Of a stretch of DNA of 64,000 nt, positions 1 to 19,339 are shown in pieces. This stretch comes from Cyprinodon diabolis (lineage: Eukaryota; Chordata; Actinopteri; Cyprinodontiformes; Cyprinodontidae). Position 1 is the stretch's first letter; each line of letters starts with the position of its first letter. Position numbers and translations under genes: made by a program. The notes below the pieces were generated by a model. That model was not told the DNA's origin. It searched no databases and worked only from the letters and a program-made list of their open reading frames with translations. The stretch is from positions 34,774,501-34,838,500 of the forward strand of contig CM060070.1 in NCBI GenBank assembly GCA_030533445.1. Reading direction: 5' to 3'.

Positions 1-210
1 TTTAAATTCCTCCCTCACAACTTTCCTCCTAACCACCCTTTCTTCTTCTGAGCTACTTCCTTCCAATTCCCGTTTACTACCTCTACTGTCACCTTTTCCC
101 CTTCCTTCATCAGTTTTATTTCTTCCACGACCTCTCCCTCTTCCCGCAGGCGTCCACTCTTCAAAATCCTCGTCTTCCTCATTTCCTATCTCCAGTTCCA
201 TCCGAACCAT
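1..210 (-). CDS. LINE ORF1-like 5' end, cut by window edge
   Basis: On the minus strand an ATG at 210 opens a frame of 70 codons that is still open at base 1. The protein is acidic at first (GNEEDEDFEEW), then has a GRGRGRGR run, then a charged stretch ending RRKVVREEFK. This composition resembles the start of ORF1 in teleost non-LTR retrotransposons, whose products bind RNA. The zinc knuckles that would settle the matter would lie outside the window. The bases just upstream on that strand (211-330) could be the LINE 5' UTR. An unrelated host exon is possible but less likely. Confidence 0.35.
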   Translation of the reverse strand, partial: MVRMELEIGNEEDEDFEEWTPAGRGRGRGRNKTDEGRGKGDSRGSKRELEGSSSEEERVVRRKVVREEFK

Positions 211-660
211 TCACATACCAGTTTATGCCAAATCCGCCTTTTCAAAAGTGATGTTTCTGCTTTTTCAAGTGCACAGTTCTGCCGGTTCTGTGAAAGGACT
301 ACAGATCTGTCAGCGAACCTCCTCCACCTCCCAGAATTTTTACAGAGCTAAATATTTTGTATGTTTGATCACATCTAGAGAGTTGAGCTCAAAGAGTGGC
401 AACACATCAGGGATGAATAGAATGCATGTTTCCAGTTTCGCATAAGAACCTTCAAAATTAGATTAATTCAAACAGAAATTAAAACAAAAAAGCTAAGCAG
501 TTTTGATCATATTTTTTATTATGAAATTTAATTACAACAATCAGCAATCCAGTGAATAAATAGAGATCAGTGCTGTGTACACAAAATTACAATGAAGTTT
601 GTATAAGTCACCACTTGGTGGCAGTGTTTCCTCTTACTGAGGAAGAAGAAGAGCAGTCTG
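211..660. other. Upstream flank of DBT, no gene recognised
   Basis: The left part, to about 330, may be LINE 5' UTR continuing from the ORF1-like frame. The rest is AT-rich and shows no conserved reading frame, RNA gene or clear repeat. Confidence 0.4.
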
Positions 661-704
661 AGCGCTGATTGGCTGCAGCTAGGGGCGTTCAGCAGAAAAG
701 ACAG
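661..704 (+). promoter_or_regulatory. DBT proximal promoter with inverted CCAAT box
   Basis: ATTGG, an inverted CCAAT box of the kind bound by NF-Y, lies at 668-672, about 35 bases before the DBT start codon. No TATA box is seen nearby, which fits a housekeeping promoter. The transcription start cannot be placed from sequence alone; the CCAAT box may sit inside the 5' UTR or just upstream of it. Confidence 0.35.
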
Positions 705-3700
705 ATGGCGGCGGTGACCAGAGGATCCTTCAGCGCTCTCAGACTCCTGGTGAGGAACAAACTGGTTCAGATCCACATCGAACTGAACCCAAATTAACTC
801 TGAACGGATGCAAGCCTGTCCGTTAATCGGGCTTTGCTCGGCTCACGTTGAACGCTGCAGTTGATGTGGCCGTGACGTCACAAGGATGCTAACTTAGGCT
901 AACTGTTTTGTGATGGTCGAGGTTCGGCTCGGTTTGGTTCGGTTCTAGAGCTGTATCCGCTTCCGGTTTGGTCGGTTTTGGTTCTGTCTATAGCGAACCG
1001 AACAGATGGTCTCACCCGAGCAAAGATGGTGGTTCTTATGGTTGTGGTCTGGTCAAGTTATCCAGGGAACCAGTGAACCTGCAGATGTCTTCCAACAGGA
1101 TGGTGTTTTTCTACCAATAGGAAAGATTAAAGACTTTAGGACTCACCCAGACTAGAATCTTTGTAATGTTCTGCTCCGGTCCATCTGTCTCAGCCCAACT
1201 GGATAACAGCAAAGAACTCAGGAGAGTTTAGGATTCATCCAGCTGATGGTCTGGTTTTGATCCAGGGCCATGTTCTGATCCAGAACTTTGCTTTAGATAA
1301 GTCGCAGTTGTGGACCAGAAAGTTCCCTCTAAATACCAGTTGAACCTCAGTTTGTTATTGATCTCCATCTCGTCCAGCTCCAAAGTGGACCTGAAACCTG
1401 GTCCTGTCAGACAGTGTTCTGGTTCCTCTGTGACCTACAGCCAGTATTGCTCCAGGTCCAATTCATTAACTCAATTTAATCCCTTTAATATTAGCAAATA
1501 TTGTTTATGTAACTTGGTACTTTAATTCCGAATGATGCAAAAAACTTCAAACATTTGTTTCCACTAAACCATCATCATCTTCTTCTCCAGTGCGCTTCTG
1601 TTTTCTTTTTATCTTTAACATTTTTCATTCATTCAGTCTTTCTGTTGTTAAAGCAAGACTGAAACTGTTAGCCACCAGGGGGCGCCTGACCTGTATTTTG
1701 CAGGTTTGCATGTCCTATAACAGAACCAAAAATATGTCTGATCTGGTTTGTTTCCTAATGAAAACTATCTTAGTTAATTCTGGTGTTTAAGGGAACGCAT
1801 AAGTGATGAGTTAATGAGGCATTCAGGCAAACAGAATTGATTCTGTCTCACAGAATACTGACACCTGCTGGACATTTAAAGACACTACAGGCAGCTTATT
1901 GGACAGACTAAACTGAATTGATTTGATGACCTAGTACAATGAAATCATTCAAGTTATATTGTATTATTTCATATCTATGTTTAAATTGAAAATATCTTTG
2001 ATATTTTAAGACGTAGCCAATAAATAATGCAAATATATATCAACATGAACATTTAGGGGAAATGTGAATGTGGATGTTTGTGGACTTCATCATCATCATA
2101 TTTTATCATTAATCATATTTTTAAAACGATAAGTAAAGTAAAAACAGTAAATTTCATATCGACTCTTACTTTAACTTAAATTAAGATAAGTTGAGTGATA
2201 ACCGAGAGGAAAAGGATGACTCAACGAGAAAATTTAAATAAAAAACGCAACAGCTGAAACGTTTCTATTCCTTTTAGGCTGCTCCAAAACTCTTGATAAT
2301 TTTAATGATAAACCGCAAAAGATGAGACATTGTTATTGCAGATGCATCATGTTGATAGATCCATTCTTATGGTTCAGTCAGAAACAACTATCTGTCTCAT
2401 CTCTTTCTTGAAACAACACGCACACCAATACAGTGCTTTGCTCTATGGGCTCCATGCATGCATCGATGCATCAGTCTTGTCGGACCCATCACTAGGACAC
2501 AGTCTTTTGTAAGGTGGCACTGTGGGTCACATGACTCAATCAGTGATGGATCAGACCCTCAAGTGATGAATAGTTTTTGGGAAGAACAGTCCGCATGGAG
2601 CTTCCAAACACAACAAATGCTGAATATTGACCTGAAAGTCTGATCGACCCAGGTGGTTTGGACCCGGAGCAGTTCTAGAGATGATACCAGAGAACGGTTA
2701 GGAACTGATATGGAATCTTTCAGGAAATTGTATGAATTAGGACGTATTATCCAGAGAGAAAAGACCAGAGGTGTGGATTACCGTGGTGAGCCCTTGTGTT
2801 AGAACAGGCTAAAGCTCCCATCAGACCTCGAAATCTGTGAAACTTAAGGGATTTAAAGTTCAAGACCCAGAAAAAGTTATTGAAACAGCTTTTTCAATTC
2901 AAATTGAAAAAGCTTCCTGGATGGGAAGCAAAATGTCTTCTAACTTGGAAACAAAGTCCAGTTGATTTTTTTATTTTTATTTTCCTTTTTTTGGAAGACT
3001 ATGACATTGCTGACTGAGAATCTTCACCAGCATATTGAAAACAGCCATTAGAAGGTACCCCCTTTATAAGGCCTCGAATTTCCTTTATGATTCGACGTTT
3101 CACATGGATAAGTTATTTTTGCTGCTCAACGTCACTTTCGTGTTTCCTGTTTGTAGACGGCTTAGTTAATGTCTGCACAGCAACACACATCAACGAAGGG
3201 AATCTTTCTCAAAGATGAGTAAATGCTAAAAAACAGAAAATCTGGACATTTTCTGGAGGCGGGTCTGCAGATCTAGATATGAACAAATGTCAGTGAAATG
3301 ATTCTTTGGTTAAGTAGATCTTAATGAGACCTCCATAAGTTCTGATGCCGTATTGTTTAGACTGGGCATGTTAGCAGAACCGCCCCATCAGGTGATGTAA
3401 TGCTGTCCTCTCTTCCCGTCAGCTGACCCAACAGTACCGCCGGCGGTGTTTCCGGCCACAGAACCTCAGATACCACAGGAACCTGCACCTGTCAGCCTCC
3501 AGATGGGACCGATCCCTGCAGATGGTCAGCGCCAGGGAGCTGCACACAGCCATTGGTAGGTGTTTGGGAGGGCGAGGGTTTAATGTGGGGGTGAATCTTG
3601 TCTCATTCCAAACCTTTAATCGGTTTTTAAACCAAATGATTTAAGAAGTTTTAAGAACCGTTTTTGTGTTGAGTTTCATTCAGTGAGAAAATCTATGAAA

Positions 3701-6700
3701 TGTTTGCAGGGACCCAGATCAGAAACGTGGTTCTTTACTAAAATCGGTTTGGTATCACAGCATGGACCTGGCCTGAGAAGTTCATTGGATTTTAACCACA
3801 ATCAGTTCTTTACGACTTCGGAATTGGATCTGTTCCTCCAACGATGCTGAAGCTTCCCTGGTTCTGGGGAGCCTTTACTTAGGAGGAGCATGTCTCCTGG
3901 TCCAGATGATGCAGAGGGACGTTTGATTCATGGCTCTGCTCGTGATGATGTCTCCGTTTTGTATCCGCAGCGCGGCGAGGATCAGTCGTCCAGTTCAAGC
4001 TGTCGGACATCGGGGAGGGAATCATGGAGGTGACAGTAAAGGAATGGTAGGAAACATTTCTCCATTATTCTTCACAGGGTAGAAATGTATGGGGCTAAAT
4101 TTAGGCCATGAGGATTTATTTATTTTTTACCTGAAAAAGCAATAAAACCGAAATATAATAATGAACTGAAAACATTCAGATTCAAATTGGTTTTCTTTCT
4201 CAAACTGATGTTTGGTTGTGGAATGATTGCTGACAGCTTCTGTACCTGAACGAAATATTCCATGGTGTTTCATTTGGGAACAGTGGGAACTAGAACTGTC
4301 TTTAAAAATAATCTACATTTATGTGATTGGGTTTGGAAAGTGCTTGACTAACCTCAGCTTGGTATGTATGGAGAACCTGCTGCAGGATCGAAGTGACGGA
4401 CCAGCACAGAGTTTATTTCACCGTCTACGTTTCGCTGTCTGACCAATCTTTATATTAGTACAATGTTATTGGCGAACAGGAAGCCATTCTGTTGGACTCG
4501 CTGCTGCTGCAGTCTGATGGCTCTTCCACTTTACTTTCAGAACATGGGAATTTCTAACAAGGAATGGAAATGCTTCACAAATGTGTTAATCCTAATCCTA
4601 ATTTCTTTAGTAAAACATGTTTTATGTGACGACATGAACATAAACGGCATAGATCAGTAAAATAAAATTATAAACGCATAAACATTGAACATTGATTTTG
4701 TTTAAAACCATTTCTAGTTCCCACTGTCCCTGAATGCAACGGCTGGAAAATCAATTTTAATGTCAATTTCTAATGCTTTTGAACCTACTTTATGCACTAA
4801 TTTAGCTAATTTAGTGGTTTCCAGGCAGACCTGAAATAGCAGTAGATAAACAGGGAAAATAAAGACGAGGCCGTCTGAAGATCACATCTGTCCCATCAGA
4901 AAACGTCTGACGTTTCCAGCTTATGTGACTCATCTGGGTCACTGAGATTCAGTTTCAGCTCTAACCCGTCTCAGGTACGTCAAAGAAGGAGACAAAGTGT
5001 CCCAGTTCGACAGCATCTGTGAAGTCCAGAGCGACAAAGCTTCCGTCACCATCACCAGCCGCTATGACGGAGTCATCAGGAAACTCTACTACGACGTGGA
5101 CGGCACCGCGCTGGTGGGTAAACCACTGGTTGATATCGAGACGGAGTCTGGATCGGGTGAGACGCCAGAACCTAGATTGGACGAGTCAACAGATCCGTTT
5201 GGTCGCTTGTAGGATTCTAGTCTCTGAATTCTGTGCATCAGAGCTGAACCAGGAGGAGGACGTGGTGGAGACGCCTGCCATGGCCAGGGAGGAGCACACC
5301 CACCAGGAGATCAAAGGTCATAAGACCCAGGCCACGCCTGCCGTCAGGCGCCTCGCCATGGAGAATAATGTGAGTCTCCAGTTTGTCCCAGATTATCACC
5401 AGCTTCCCTCCCAGTTACTATTGATAATGGGGCATACAACTTCTAGCAACAACTGAGAGAGGAGAAAAAAAAACAATATTATTGGTTATAGAGATCATTA
5501 TTGTGATCATAATGTTATTACAGTGTCAGTAGCTACATTAGAACAAATGGGGAGGAGAGATTTTATTTAGATGATTTTATCCACTCAACAGTCTCCTCTA
5601 GATCGGGCCCTGAACCAGTGGCTAGGGGCCAGTAGGGATTGCATGTTTCTGTATCCTCATCAGAAGCTGGACTTGAACTGGATCCATAGGGGTCCCATTG
5701 TCCGAGATGATTTATTAATCAAAAGCCTGCTGGAGCTGGTTCATCAGATGGAGAACTTCTAGTGTTGTTCTCCTCCCCTGGCTAACCTCTAGACTAAGGG
5801 TTCTGACTGATGTCCCCCCAGATTAAGCTCAGTGAGGTGGTGGGGACGGGCAAGGATGGACGGATCCTGAAGGAGGACATCTTGAACTTCCTTGCGAAGC
5901 AGACTGGAGCCATCCTACCTCCAGCTCCACACTTCCAGGAGATCCAGACCCCGGGCCCCGCCCCCACTGCTCCTGCTCCAAAGCCTGTGAGCAATCCAGT
6001 TGGAGTTAAACCTCCACCCACTGCCCCCAAACCGGTCTTCACTGGGAAGGATGTAACGGAGCCACTCAAAGGTAAGATGTTCTGTTAGATCAGAACCAGG
6101 AGGTTCCCCTCTATGGAGTAGCTAAACTTCTCCTGTCTGCAGGTTTCCACAAAGCCATGGTGAAGACCATGACGGCAGCACTGAAGATTCCTCATTTTGG
6201 TTACTGTGACGAGGTGGACCTGAGCCGGCTGGTTCTTCTGAGATCAGAACTAAAAGCCGTTGCTGAGAGACGAGGTGTCAAACTCAGCTACATGCCCTTC
6301 TTCATCAAGGTGAGGTCAAAGGTTAGAGGGCTGACTGGCTCCCAGTTAACCAACAGCTGCAGACTGACCGCCCTCTGACCCTCTCTGGCTCAGGCTGCCT
6401 CCCTCGGTCTGCTTCACTACCCGATCCTGAACTCCTCGCTGGACGAAGGATGCCAGAACATCACCTACAAGGTAAAGCATCAGTCTGGCTGCTGTGGGGA
6501 GGAAGCTGCTCCGTGTGGCTGACGCTGTGGGCATCTCCACAGGCGTCTCACAACATTGGCCTGGCCATGGACACCAGTCAGGGTCTGCTGGTTCCCAACG
6601 TGAAGAACGTCCAGCTGCTTAGCGTGTTTGAGATCGCCCAGGAGCTGAACCGCCTGCAGACGCTGGGAGCTGCCGGTCAGCTGGGACAGGCGGAGCTTAT

Positions 6701-7420
6701 GGGAGGGACCTTCACGCTGTCCAACATCGGATCGGTGAGTACGGCAGCGCGGCAGTCCTCCACTGACGATGACCTTGAGTCTGACCGTTTTCTGTGTTTC
6801 TGGGTCAGATCGGAGGGACGTATGCCAAGCCTGTCATTCTTCCTCCTGAGGTCGCCATTGGAGCGCTGGGAAAAATCCAGGTTAGGTCCAGACACTCCAT
6901 CAATGTTGTCTTCAGAGCTAGAAGTCAGAAGCAGAACCATTTCTAACTGAGAACATTTAGAATTTGGGTTCAGTGTTTCACATGACATCATTTTTATACC
7001 AGTTTCCTCTAGTTGATCAGGAAAGTGTGAAAAAGTGAGAACTGAGTGGGACCATCAGAACAAATCAGGATTTTTTAAAGAAAATGTAGAGGAACCTTTA
7101 TCTTTTAAATGTAGCAGAACCTGATAGTAAAACACAGTGCAGCACCCATCAGAAATCAGGTGGTAAGGATCGGCCAATCAGAGTGAGGATCAGTCCAGGA
7201 ATGATGGCTGATTGGTTCTCATTGAATAACTCCCTGCCTCCCGTCCGTCCAGGTTCTGCCGCGGTTCGACAGTGATGGTCATGTGACCCGAGCTCACATC
7301 ATGAAGGTCAGCTGGTCGGCGGATCACCGCATCATCGACGGCGCCACCATGTGTCGCTTCTCCAACCTTTGGAGGGAGTACCTGGAGAACCCAGCCAGCA
7401 TGGTCCTGGACCTCAAATAG
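705..7420 (+). CDS. dbt: Lipoamide acyltransferase E2 of branched-chain 2-oxoacid dehydrogenase, 11 exons
   Basis: Exons: 705-749, 3423-3555, 3971-4046, 4975-5156, 5242-5369, 5822-6071, 6143-6309, 6394-6471, 6543-6734, 6809-6880, 7253-7420. All junctions are GT-AG and the phase is kept, giving 496 aa (human about 482). The enzyme forms the core of the mitochondrial complex that oxidises the 2-oxo acids of leucine, isoleucine and valine, moving the acyl group from lipoamide to CoA. Seen in order: a basic N-terminus likely to be the mitochondrial targeting peptide (about 1-60); a lipoyl domain (about 64-140) with the lipoylated lysine K106 in EVQSDKASV; an E1/E3-binding domain (about 176-211) starting ATPAVRRLA; a proline-rich linker; and the acyltransferase domain (about 272-496) with DHRIIDG, catalytic H466 and D470. 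The first Met sits in MAAVTRG, a normal start for this family. No lesion is seen. Intron 4 is only 85 bases. Confidence 0.97.
2887..2914. repeat. 13-bp perfect palindrome in DBT intron 1
   Basis: Two perfect 13-base arms (2887-2899 and 2902-2914) face each other across a 2-base centre. The arms are AT-rich apart from AGCT at both ends. It lies deep in DBT intron 1 with no gene signal around it. Confidence 0.6.
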
Positions 7421-8437
7421 ACACTTCTGTCCCGGGGAGGACCCACACGACACACGGTCCCGCCCCTCCATCGCCTTCACTTCCTGTTTCTGTCTGAGGC
7501 CTTCCTGGCTGCCTCGTAGCTTCCTTGTTGCCTTTGAGCAGGACCCTGGGGGGGTGGGGTTCAGCTGCTAGTCACTGGGTTACCATGACGCCCAAACATA
7601 CGGTTTTAGATACAGACATATCAGAGCAACCGCCGTCAGTCTGAGCAGGGAGATGAAATCAGAATTCCTGCTACACCATCAGCGATACAGCACCACCTGC
7701 ATAGGACATGAGTACCAGTCAACCTGAGAACATCCTCAGGTCATGGTTCTGAAGGTCCTAGACTTGTATCTGGATCCCTAATCTATTCTATTTATACATT
7801 TTGGTTCTGTGGGTTCAAGTTTTGTATCAGCTTATTCTGCATCTGTGTTTTCTAGACCGGCTCTTTAGAAGAAACAGAAACTGGTTCCGAACCAGTTCTG
7901 AACACAACAAAGAGTCAAACGTACCTGTTGAAGTTCACTACTTGGTTCTCCAGAACAGAACGGGTCTGTATTAGTCTTCCTAAAAAAATTCCTTTTCTCC
8001 TCATGCCCGGACCAGCTATGTTTCAGGCTCCGCCCCCTTGTTCTGTTACACTGAAACTAACAGCTGGGGGTCATGTGACCACAGGGATTAGAGCAGAGGG
8101 GTCCAAAGTCAGTTTTGAAGGCTGGTGTCCTGCCTGTCTGAGGTATTGTCCTGATCCAGACATATGGACCCCGCCTGCAAGGACCGGAGTTAAACCTCCT
8201 TGGAATAAAACTGTTACATCTGGTTTTCCCAGAACCCTTCTGAACCCAGACATAAATGAGGAAAGCAGCCAGAACGTCTCTCTTCCTGATGCAGAGCCCA
8301 GCTGTCGCCGCCCTGCTGGCCCCTGGGTGAAGCTCCTGCTGAATGTTCCCTGCTGTTCTCCCAGGTTCCTGCTCTGTGTGGGTGGTAGCCTCTGATAGAT
8401 GTAAGATTTCTATGTTTCCTGAGTCTGCAGGAATAAA
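7421..8437 (+). terminator. DBT 3' UTR and likely polyadenylation signal
   Basis: About 1 kb follows the DBT stop codon with no conserved reading frame. AATAAA at 8432-8437 is followed by a GT-rich stretch (TGTCTGTGTCTG) at 8456-8470, the usual arrangement for cleavage and polyadenylation. This is the best candidate for the DBT transcript end. Open frames within 7.9-8.5 kb on both strands look incidental. Confidence 0.5.
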
Positions 8438-8963
8438 GCTGACGTGAACAAAACGCCTGTCTGTGTCTGTTCATGGTTCCAACCCAAACTGTTAACCCCA
8501 TCCAACAAGGAGAGCATTGACTGGTGTCCCCTAAGCCTCAGTTTGCACCATGAGGTTCTGACCCAAACTTAAGGTTTTCCTGTCCTCTTTCACCAGTTGG
8601 AAACATCAAGTGAACCAGGAAGTGTTTGCACAGCTGCTTCCATGCTGCTAGAACCAGCACCGGGTCAGCTGACTCTCAGCAGGGTCATGTGGAGCTAAAA
8701 TTAGCCAGCAGATCTGAGGTCAGCTTACAGCAGCATGGAGGACGGCTGCAGGGCTCCAAGGTGAGAACAGACATAGAACCAGAAGATCACTCATTTTCTG
8801 GGTTCTGAAAGTGGCAAACTGTGGGATTATGGAGGAACAGACATGCTGCTGGTCCCAGAGGTGCCGTGCAAATGTGGGTCAGACGTTTCCAGCAGTTTGG
8901 ATATTTCTAGGTTTGGTTTAGCTCCTGATTCTATTTCTGAGTTTAGCTGTTTGGAAAATTTAT

Positions 8964-9090
8964 GAAGTTGGTCTGCAGATGGTGATCATCTGAAGTTGGT
9001 GTCCTGGTGGTAATCATCTGAAGTTGGTCTACAGATGGTGATCATCTGAAGTTGGTCTGCTGATGGTGATCAATTGAAGTTGGTTTACTG
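8964..9090. repeat. 28-bp tandem repeat, about 4.5 copies
   Basis: Units start at 8964, 8992, 9020, 9048 and 9076 (partial), each opening GAAGTTGGT. Most carry GATGGTGATCA; the second copy is the most diverged. This is a small minisatellite in the DBT-LRRC39 intergenic region. Confidence 0.85.
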
Positions 9091-9480
9091 TGAAAAAATA
9101 TCTGCATTAATCCAGTTTTGCCAGCAGGGGAGCTAATGGGCAGATGATATATCCAGCTGACCATTGCATTAAAAAAAGGATATTTTAGAAATAGAAGCAG
9201 GGCTGCTCTGGTCCAATCCTCCAGAGTTTTCATCGTAAAGCTTTTATGTGCACGCCCCTTGTCCATCATACATGAACCAGATGATTGACTCTGGCCTCTG
9301 GGGAACTTAATGATCCTTTTGGAGAGTTCCAGTGTGTTGAATCAATGATGCAAGAGGGCAGCTCTGCAGGACAGTACCTGATCAGCCCCAGTTTGAATCA
9401 TTCCAAGTCTCTAAAAATCAGCAGTTTCTGCAGCATTCAGGATAAGTTGGAACTTTTTTAGCAAGTGCATGGAAACAGAC

Positions 9481-12400
9481 CTTGGGTCTCATTTATAAAC
9501 ATAGCAAAGGATCCATACTAAAAGTGTAGAAACATCCCACAAATGGCTTAGTTATAAATTCAGATTTACAAATCAGGCCCACAAACAAAATCAGGTGTTT
9601 TTTCCTTTATAAATCCCAGCTGTACCTAAAGGATTGAGATCAAGGCTGCCACTGTTCATTGTGATGAATGGTTGATGCAAAGCACTTCATGAATGGCATT
9701 ATATATTGAAATGAGCCTGATCAGTTTTTGAATGGTTACCAATGGCAACCACCAGGAAGATAGGGCCACAAACAGGTGTGTTGGTGAGCTAGATGGGAAG
9801 TTGGATAAATATGTTTGGTAGCTTCACTAGTGGCAACAAACAAAGGGAAGAATTATGAGGGAGAAAGAGTCTTAAATGGAGTGATCATATTAACAAGAAC
9901 GTTCAAGATGGCGGGTAGTCCTGCACTAAGCGCTGGCTGTGATATCTCAGATTAATGGAGAATTTCACAGAATCGTTTTGGTCCAAAAAGTGGCTTCAAG
10001 CACAGAGTTAATTGTTTATGTTTAACACCTGTGTGGGAATTTGCACTGGAGCTGTTAGCGAAGAACCCTGATAAACAGCACACTGTGCCGTCTGTAAGAT
10101 TTAAATGCTGTGTACTCTTTGATCTTTATTAAAATGACTGCATCATGAAGATACATTGATATTCACTAATTTAAATATATATACTCTATATATGCATACA
10201 ATTATATTTTAAATATAAGAAATAATACATAAACAATTCTGGCCATTCATATTTAATTGTATTATTTTTAAACTGTGCACCCAGCTACCCTTCCCTATTT
10301 TATTTTATTATTTTTTTTTAAGATTACAGTTGTGCACTGACCTCCTGGATGCTGTGGGTATTGTGGGTCAGTTTCCCATTATTGGACCCGACTCAGCACT
10401 CTGATCCAAGAGGAATGCTTTGGGTCCTGGAACACGCAAGATCTGCAGTCCTGCAGATCTGAGATGCATCCCAGCTGTAACAGCTAATTCAAATGACTAA
10501 ATTATCTCTACAGCATGCCATGCCATTTGTCACAGGCCTGGTAACGAGCCATTCATGTGCATCAGCTGTGTTGGAGCAGGGATCCCTCTAAAACCAGCAA
10601 GACAGTAGATCTTAATGACCAGGGTTGGAGACCCCTGATCTATGGAGTTTGGCTCATATGACAGTCATCTAAGGTCCAGCATGTTTTAGGGCTCCCCCCC
10701 ACACACTTGATTTAAATAAATGGATGATTATCATCCCTCTTCAGCCCTTGGAATTTGCTGAGGAGGAAATGCAATCATCTGATTCAGATGTGCTGAAGCA
10801 GAGAGGCAAGCAGGTCAGTGGGCCCTGAGGACCAGGGCTGAATTCCCCTGATCTATGGAACACAAATGCTGGTAATAATTTAAAAAAAATGAACATTATG
10901 AAATAAATACTTGATCAAATACTACATAAATATATAATGTGACGATGAAATTATGAAAAAAGCAGAATTTAGAATTTTCATCTTATGAAATATATGTAAT
11001 AAAAAATATGTTTTTACATTATTTGTTCCAAATTATAGAAATGATTGTTGTGTCATTTTATTTAGGGCATAGAGCTTGGAATATTGAGGTTCTGAGTTTG
11101 AGCCCCTCTCCCACAGACTGCCACTCTGGGTGTCTGAGCAAGACCCTTAACCCCACACTGCTCCCCAGGCGCCCCACGATGGCAGCCCACTGCTTCCTAA
11201 GGGAATGGGTTGAATGCAGAGAGTTAATTTCTGCAATGTGAGATCAATAAAGGATAATATATAAGGACAATAATAATCAATTATTATTGTTAACAGTTTT
11301 TATTCCATAATGATGTTGGCCCTATTTATTTCATAATGACTTTTTACAACTGAATCAATCAGCTAATCAGCATCAGCCGTTGGACCTCCTCACCCCTTTC
11401 AGTCCATGGCTGCCTGATTTCGCAGCTAGCAATAACTAGCTGGTTGAGTTGACTTAATAGAGGCAGATCCATGGATGGACTAATGTCAGAAGAGGCTATT
11501 TAGAGTAACTATGATTGTATTTTTTTGGAATGGTCAGGAGGATAGTTGCTCTTTAGGAAAAATTGTTACCTACATTAACATTGTAATCTCTCTATAGATG
11601 TGTGGATTATTTTGTATCTTTAATAAACAGATTGCAGCATGAAGCTACATCCCTTCCTCACCCATATTACATAAATGATTGACATATACCTACAATGTAT
11701 AGATATAAATCAAATCTTACCACTGAGTGCTGGTTATCCATATGTAATTGTGTTTCCTTTGACCCATGCAACCAGCTAGCCTTCCATTTTTATCTACATT
11801 GAAGTTGTGCGCACTGCACATTTTGGACCAAGTTCAGTACAGGTGTATCCAGGGAGTTTGATTGCCTCATAAGCCAGTCATCATCATGGGCCAGGAAATC
11901 CTGGTGGTTCCTGAAAATGTGTTCCCTCCCAATTCTCCCATTTTCAGCATCTTCCAGCAGAGCCAAAGCATCCATCCTTCACCTTTACACGCAGGCGTCA
12001 CAACGGGATTTAAAAGTTTACAGCAATCCAAGTGAATGCATCTCATTTTGACACATTTATGTCTTGATCTGTGGTACCACTTACTTTTTGGAGGAATTTG
12101 ATGGTGAGAAATTATCTGAGCCCTTTGATTTATACTTTTAGCAACTTACAAACTTTTTCTTTATGCGACAGGTCCTCAGGAATCGTTATGGCTCAGCAGT
12201 AACAGCATATATCACTCCAGCTTGGGATCCAATAAAGTCAATCTATAATTACAACTTTATATGAAGTAAAATTAAAAGAGAGAAATTATGATGCAATCTG
12301 AATTATGTCCCCACCTCACCATCTGTGTTGCTTGCTTTCCTTGCCTCCAAAATGTGCGTACCACCCATGCATGGGTAAAAGTTGGCATCGAGGACAGCCG

Positions 12401-12560
12401 ATTTTAATGCCAAGTTTGCAAAGCAAAGCAGTGTACACAAGTTTCCGTCCCTGTTTTGAGCATGCACAAGCTTTATAAGAGAGACTGCAGATATCCTCTC
12501 CAGCTGCATATTTAATTAGTAAACTTTCCCAGAGCTGCAGCTTCTCTTCACCCATCCCTC
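9481..12560. mobile_element. Decayed PIF/Harbinger-type transposon region
   Basis: The left end, GGGTCTCATTTATAAAC at about 9483, resembles the terminal sequence of common fish Harbinger elements. On the minus strand at 11975-11790 a broken frame reads GREHIFRNHQDFLAHDDDWL, the N-terminal signature of fish Harbinger (HARBI1-like) transposases. No full transposase and no matching right end were found, and other repeats interrupt the block. The outer limits are approximate. Confidence 0.4.
11045..11262 (+). repeat. SINE-like interspersed repeat
   Basis: The segment contains GAGCAAGACCCTTAACCCC, then TGGCAGCCCACTGCT, a GGGTTGAATGCAGAG block and an AATAAAGGATAA tail. This order of blocks is characteristic of a widespread teleost SINE. 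The copy is diverged. A box-A-like GTTCTGAGTTTGAGCCCC lies near 11089, as expected for a tRNA-derived head. Confidence 0.55.
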
Positions 12561-13293
12561 TTAGCTTTAGTAAACAGGTTTGGGTGCAATCATCTCAACA
12601 TTTAAAGCTCCAGATTATTTATTCACCCGCTATCAGGTAATTAGAGTCATAACCTCATTAGTGGCAGCTGTCTTTCTGAGGCTTGATCTGAAAAGAGAAA
12701 GGCCAAAACATGCCTGAGCATTTGTCATTATAAGTTTGCTCTAAACAGTGCTGGCAGTGAGGAAGGAGGTGGTGAAAGGGGCCTGTATGTTTCCTATAAT
12801 GGTTCCTTTAGCTTTCAAAATGCCGCTTAGCATCCACACCAACAATGCTTTGTCTGAGATGACCAATAATCACAGCCCATCTCATGGAAATTAATTAATA
12901 ACTTAGTTCTTCACTGTACTCTGTGTGCAGCATGCTAATATATATTGGGTTTTATAATAGAGAAATTATACATATGTAGCCATTCCCTACATATATGTAA
13001 CTTGTGTTTATTTGTAGTCCTTTATTTAAAAAATCTGCAGTCCCAATTTGACAAGTGTCATCTGAGATCTCTGCACAGCAGTCCAGAGCTGCTTTTCTAC
13101 CCACGTTAGAGTATTTACTGTTGACCCCATGAGAAGTAAAGGAACAGGAGTTAATGGCTCTGATTTGCTGCATTCGTACTGTTCATAACCAGGTACTGAT
13201 GACTATGATCATGTCGTCTAGGATCCTCAGAGGGGAATGAGCCTGCAGCTCAGAGGTCAAAGGTTGCCCCACCTGTGACATCATCTGGCTGTC
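12561..13293. other. Upstream flank of LRRC39, no gene recognised
   Basis: AT-rich sequence with stop codons in every frame. No repeat family or promoter motif could be named with confidence. The LRRC39 promoter and any noncoding first exon should lie here. Confidence 0.4.
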
Positions 13294-18956
<5,663 letters not shown>

Positions 18957-19339
18957 TACCACCCAGCTCTGGAGTCTAACCAACATAACCGGATCGCTGC
19001 TGCCACCGGGTCGCTAACCTGACCCACTAACAGGAATGATGACACCATTTCATCCTATTCTAACCTTCATCTCTACACCGGCTGGACAGACTAACCTGGT
19101 ATTAACCGGACCTGTGGTTTCTGTCAGAGCTTCTGACGGGTTTCTGTTCTCAACCTTTCAGAGAACGATGAGGATTCAGCTGATAGATAACCAACGCTCA
19201 TCGGTTCTGGAATCCCTTCTTCTTCTGGGCTCTACAGATGCGATTCTTTAAAAATCCAGCAAATTCATCCACCGATTCACTGGATAAGAACCAAAACACA
19301 GTTTGCATCAAGAAATACACAGCAAAGACCTGAAAAGTC

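Noticed and set aside
8964..9090. 28-bp tandem repeat as a CRISPR array
   Set aside because: The repeats are directly adjacent with no unique spacers, and the genome is vertebrate.
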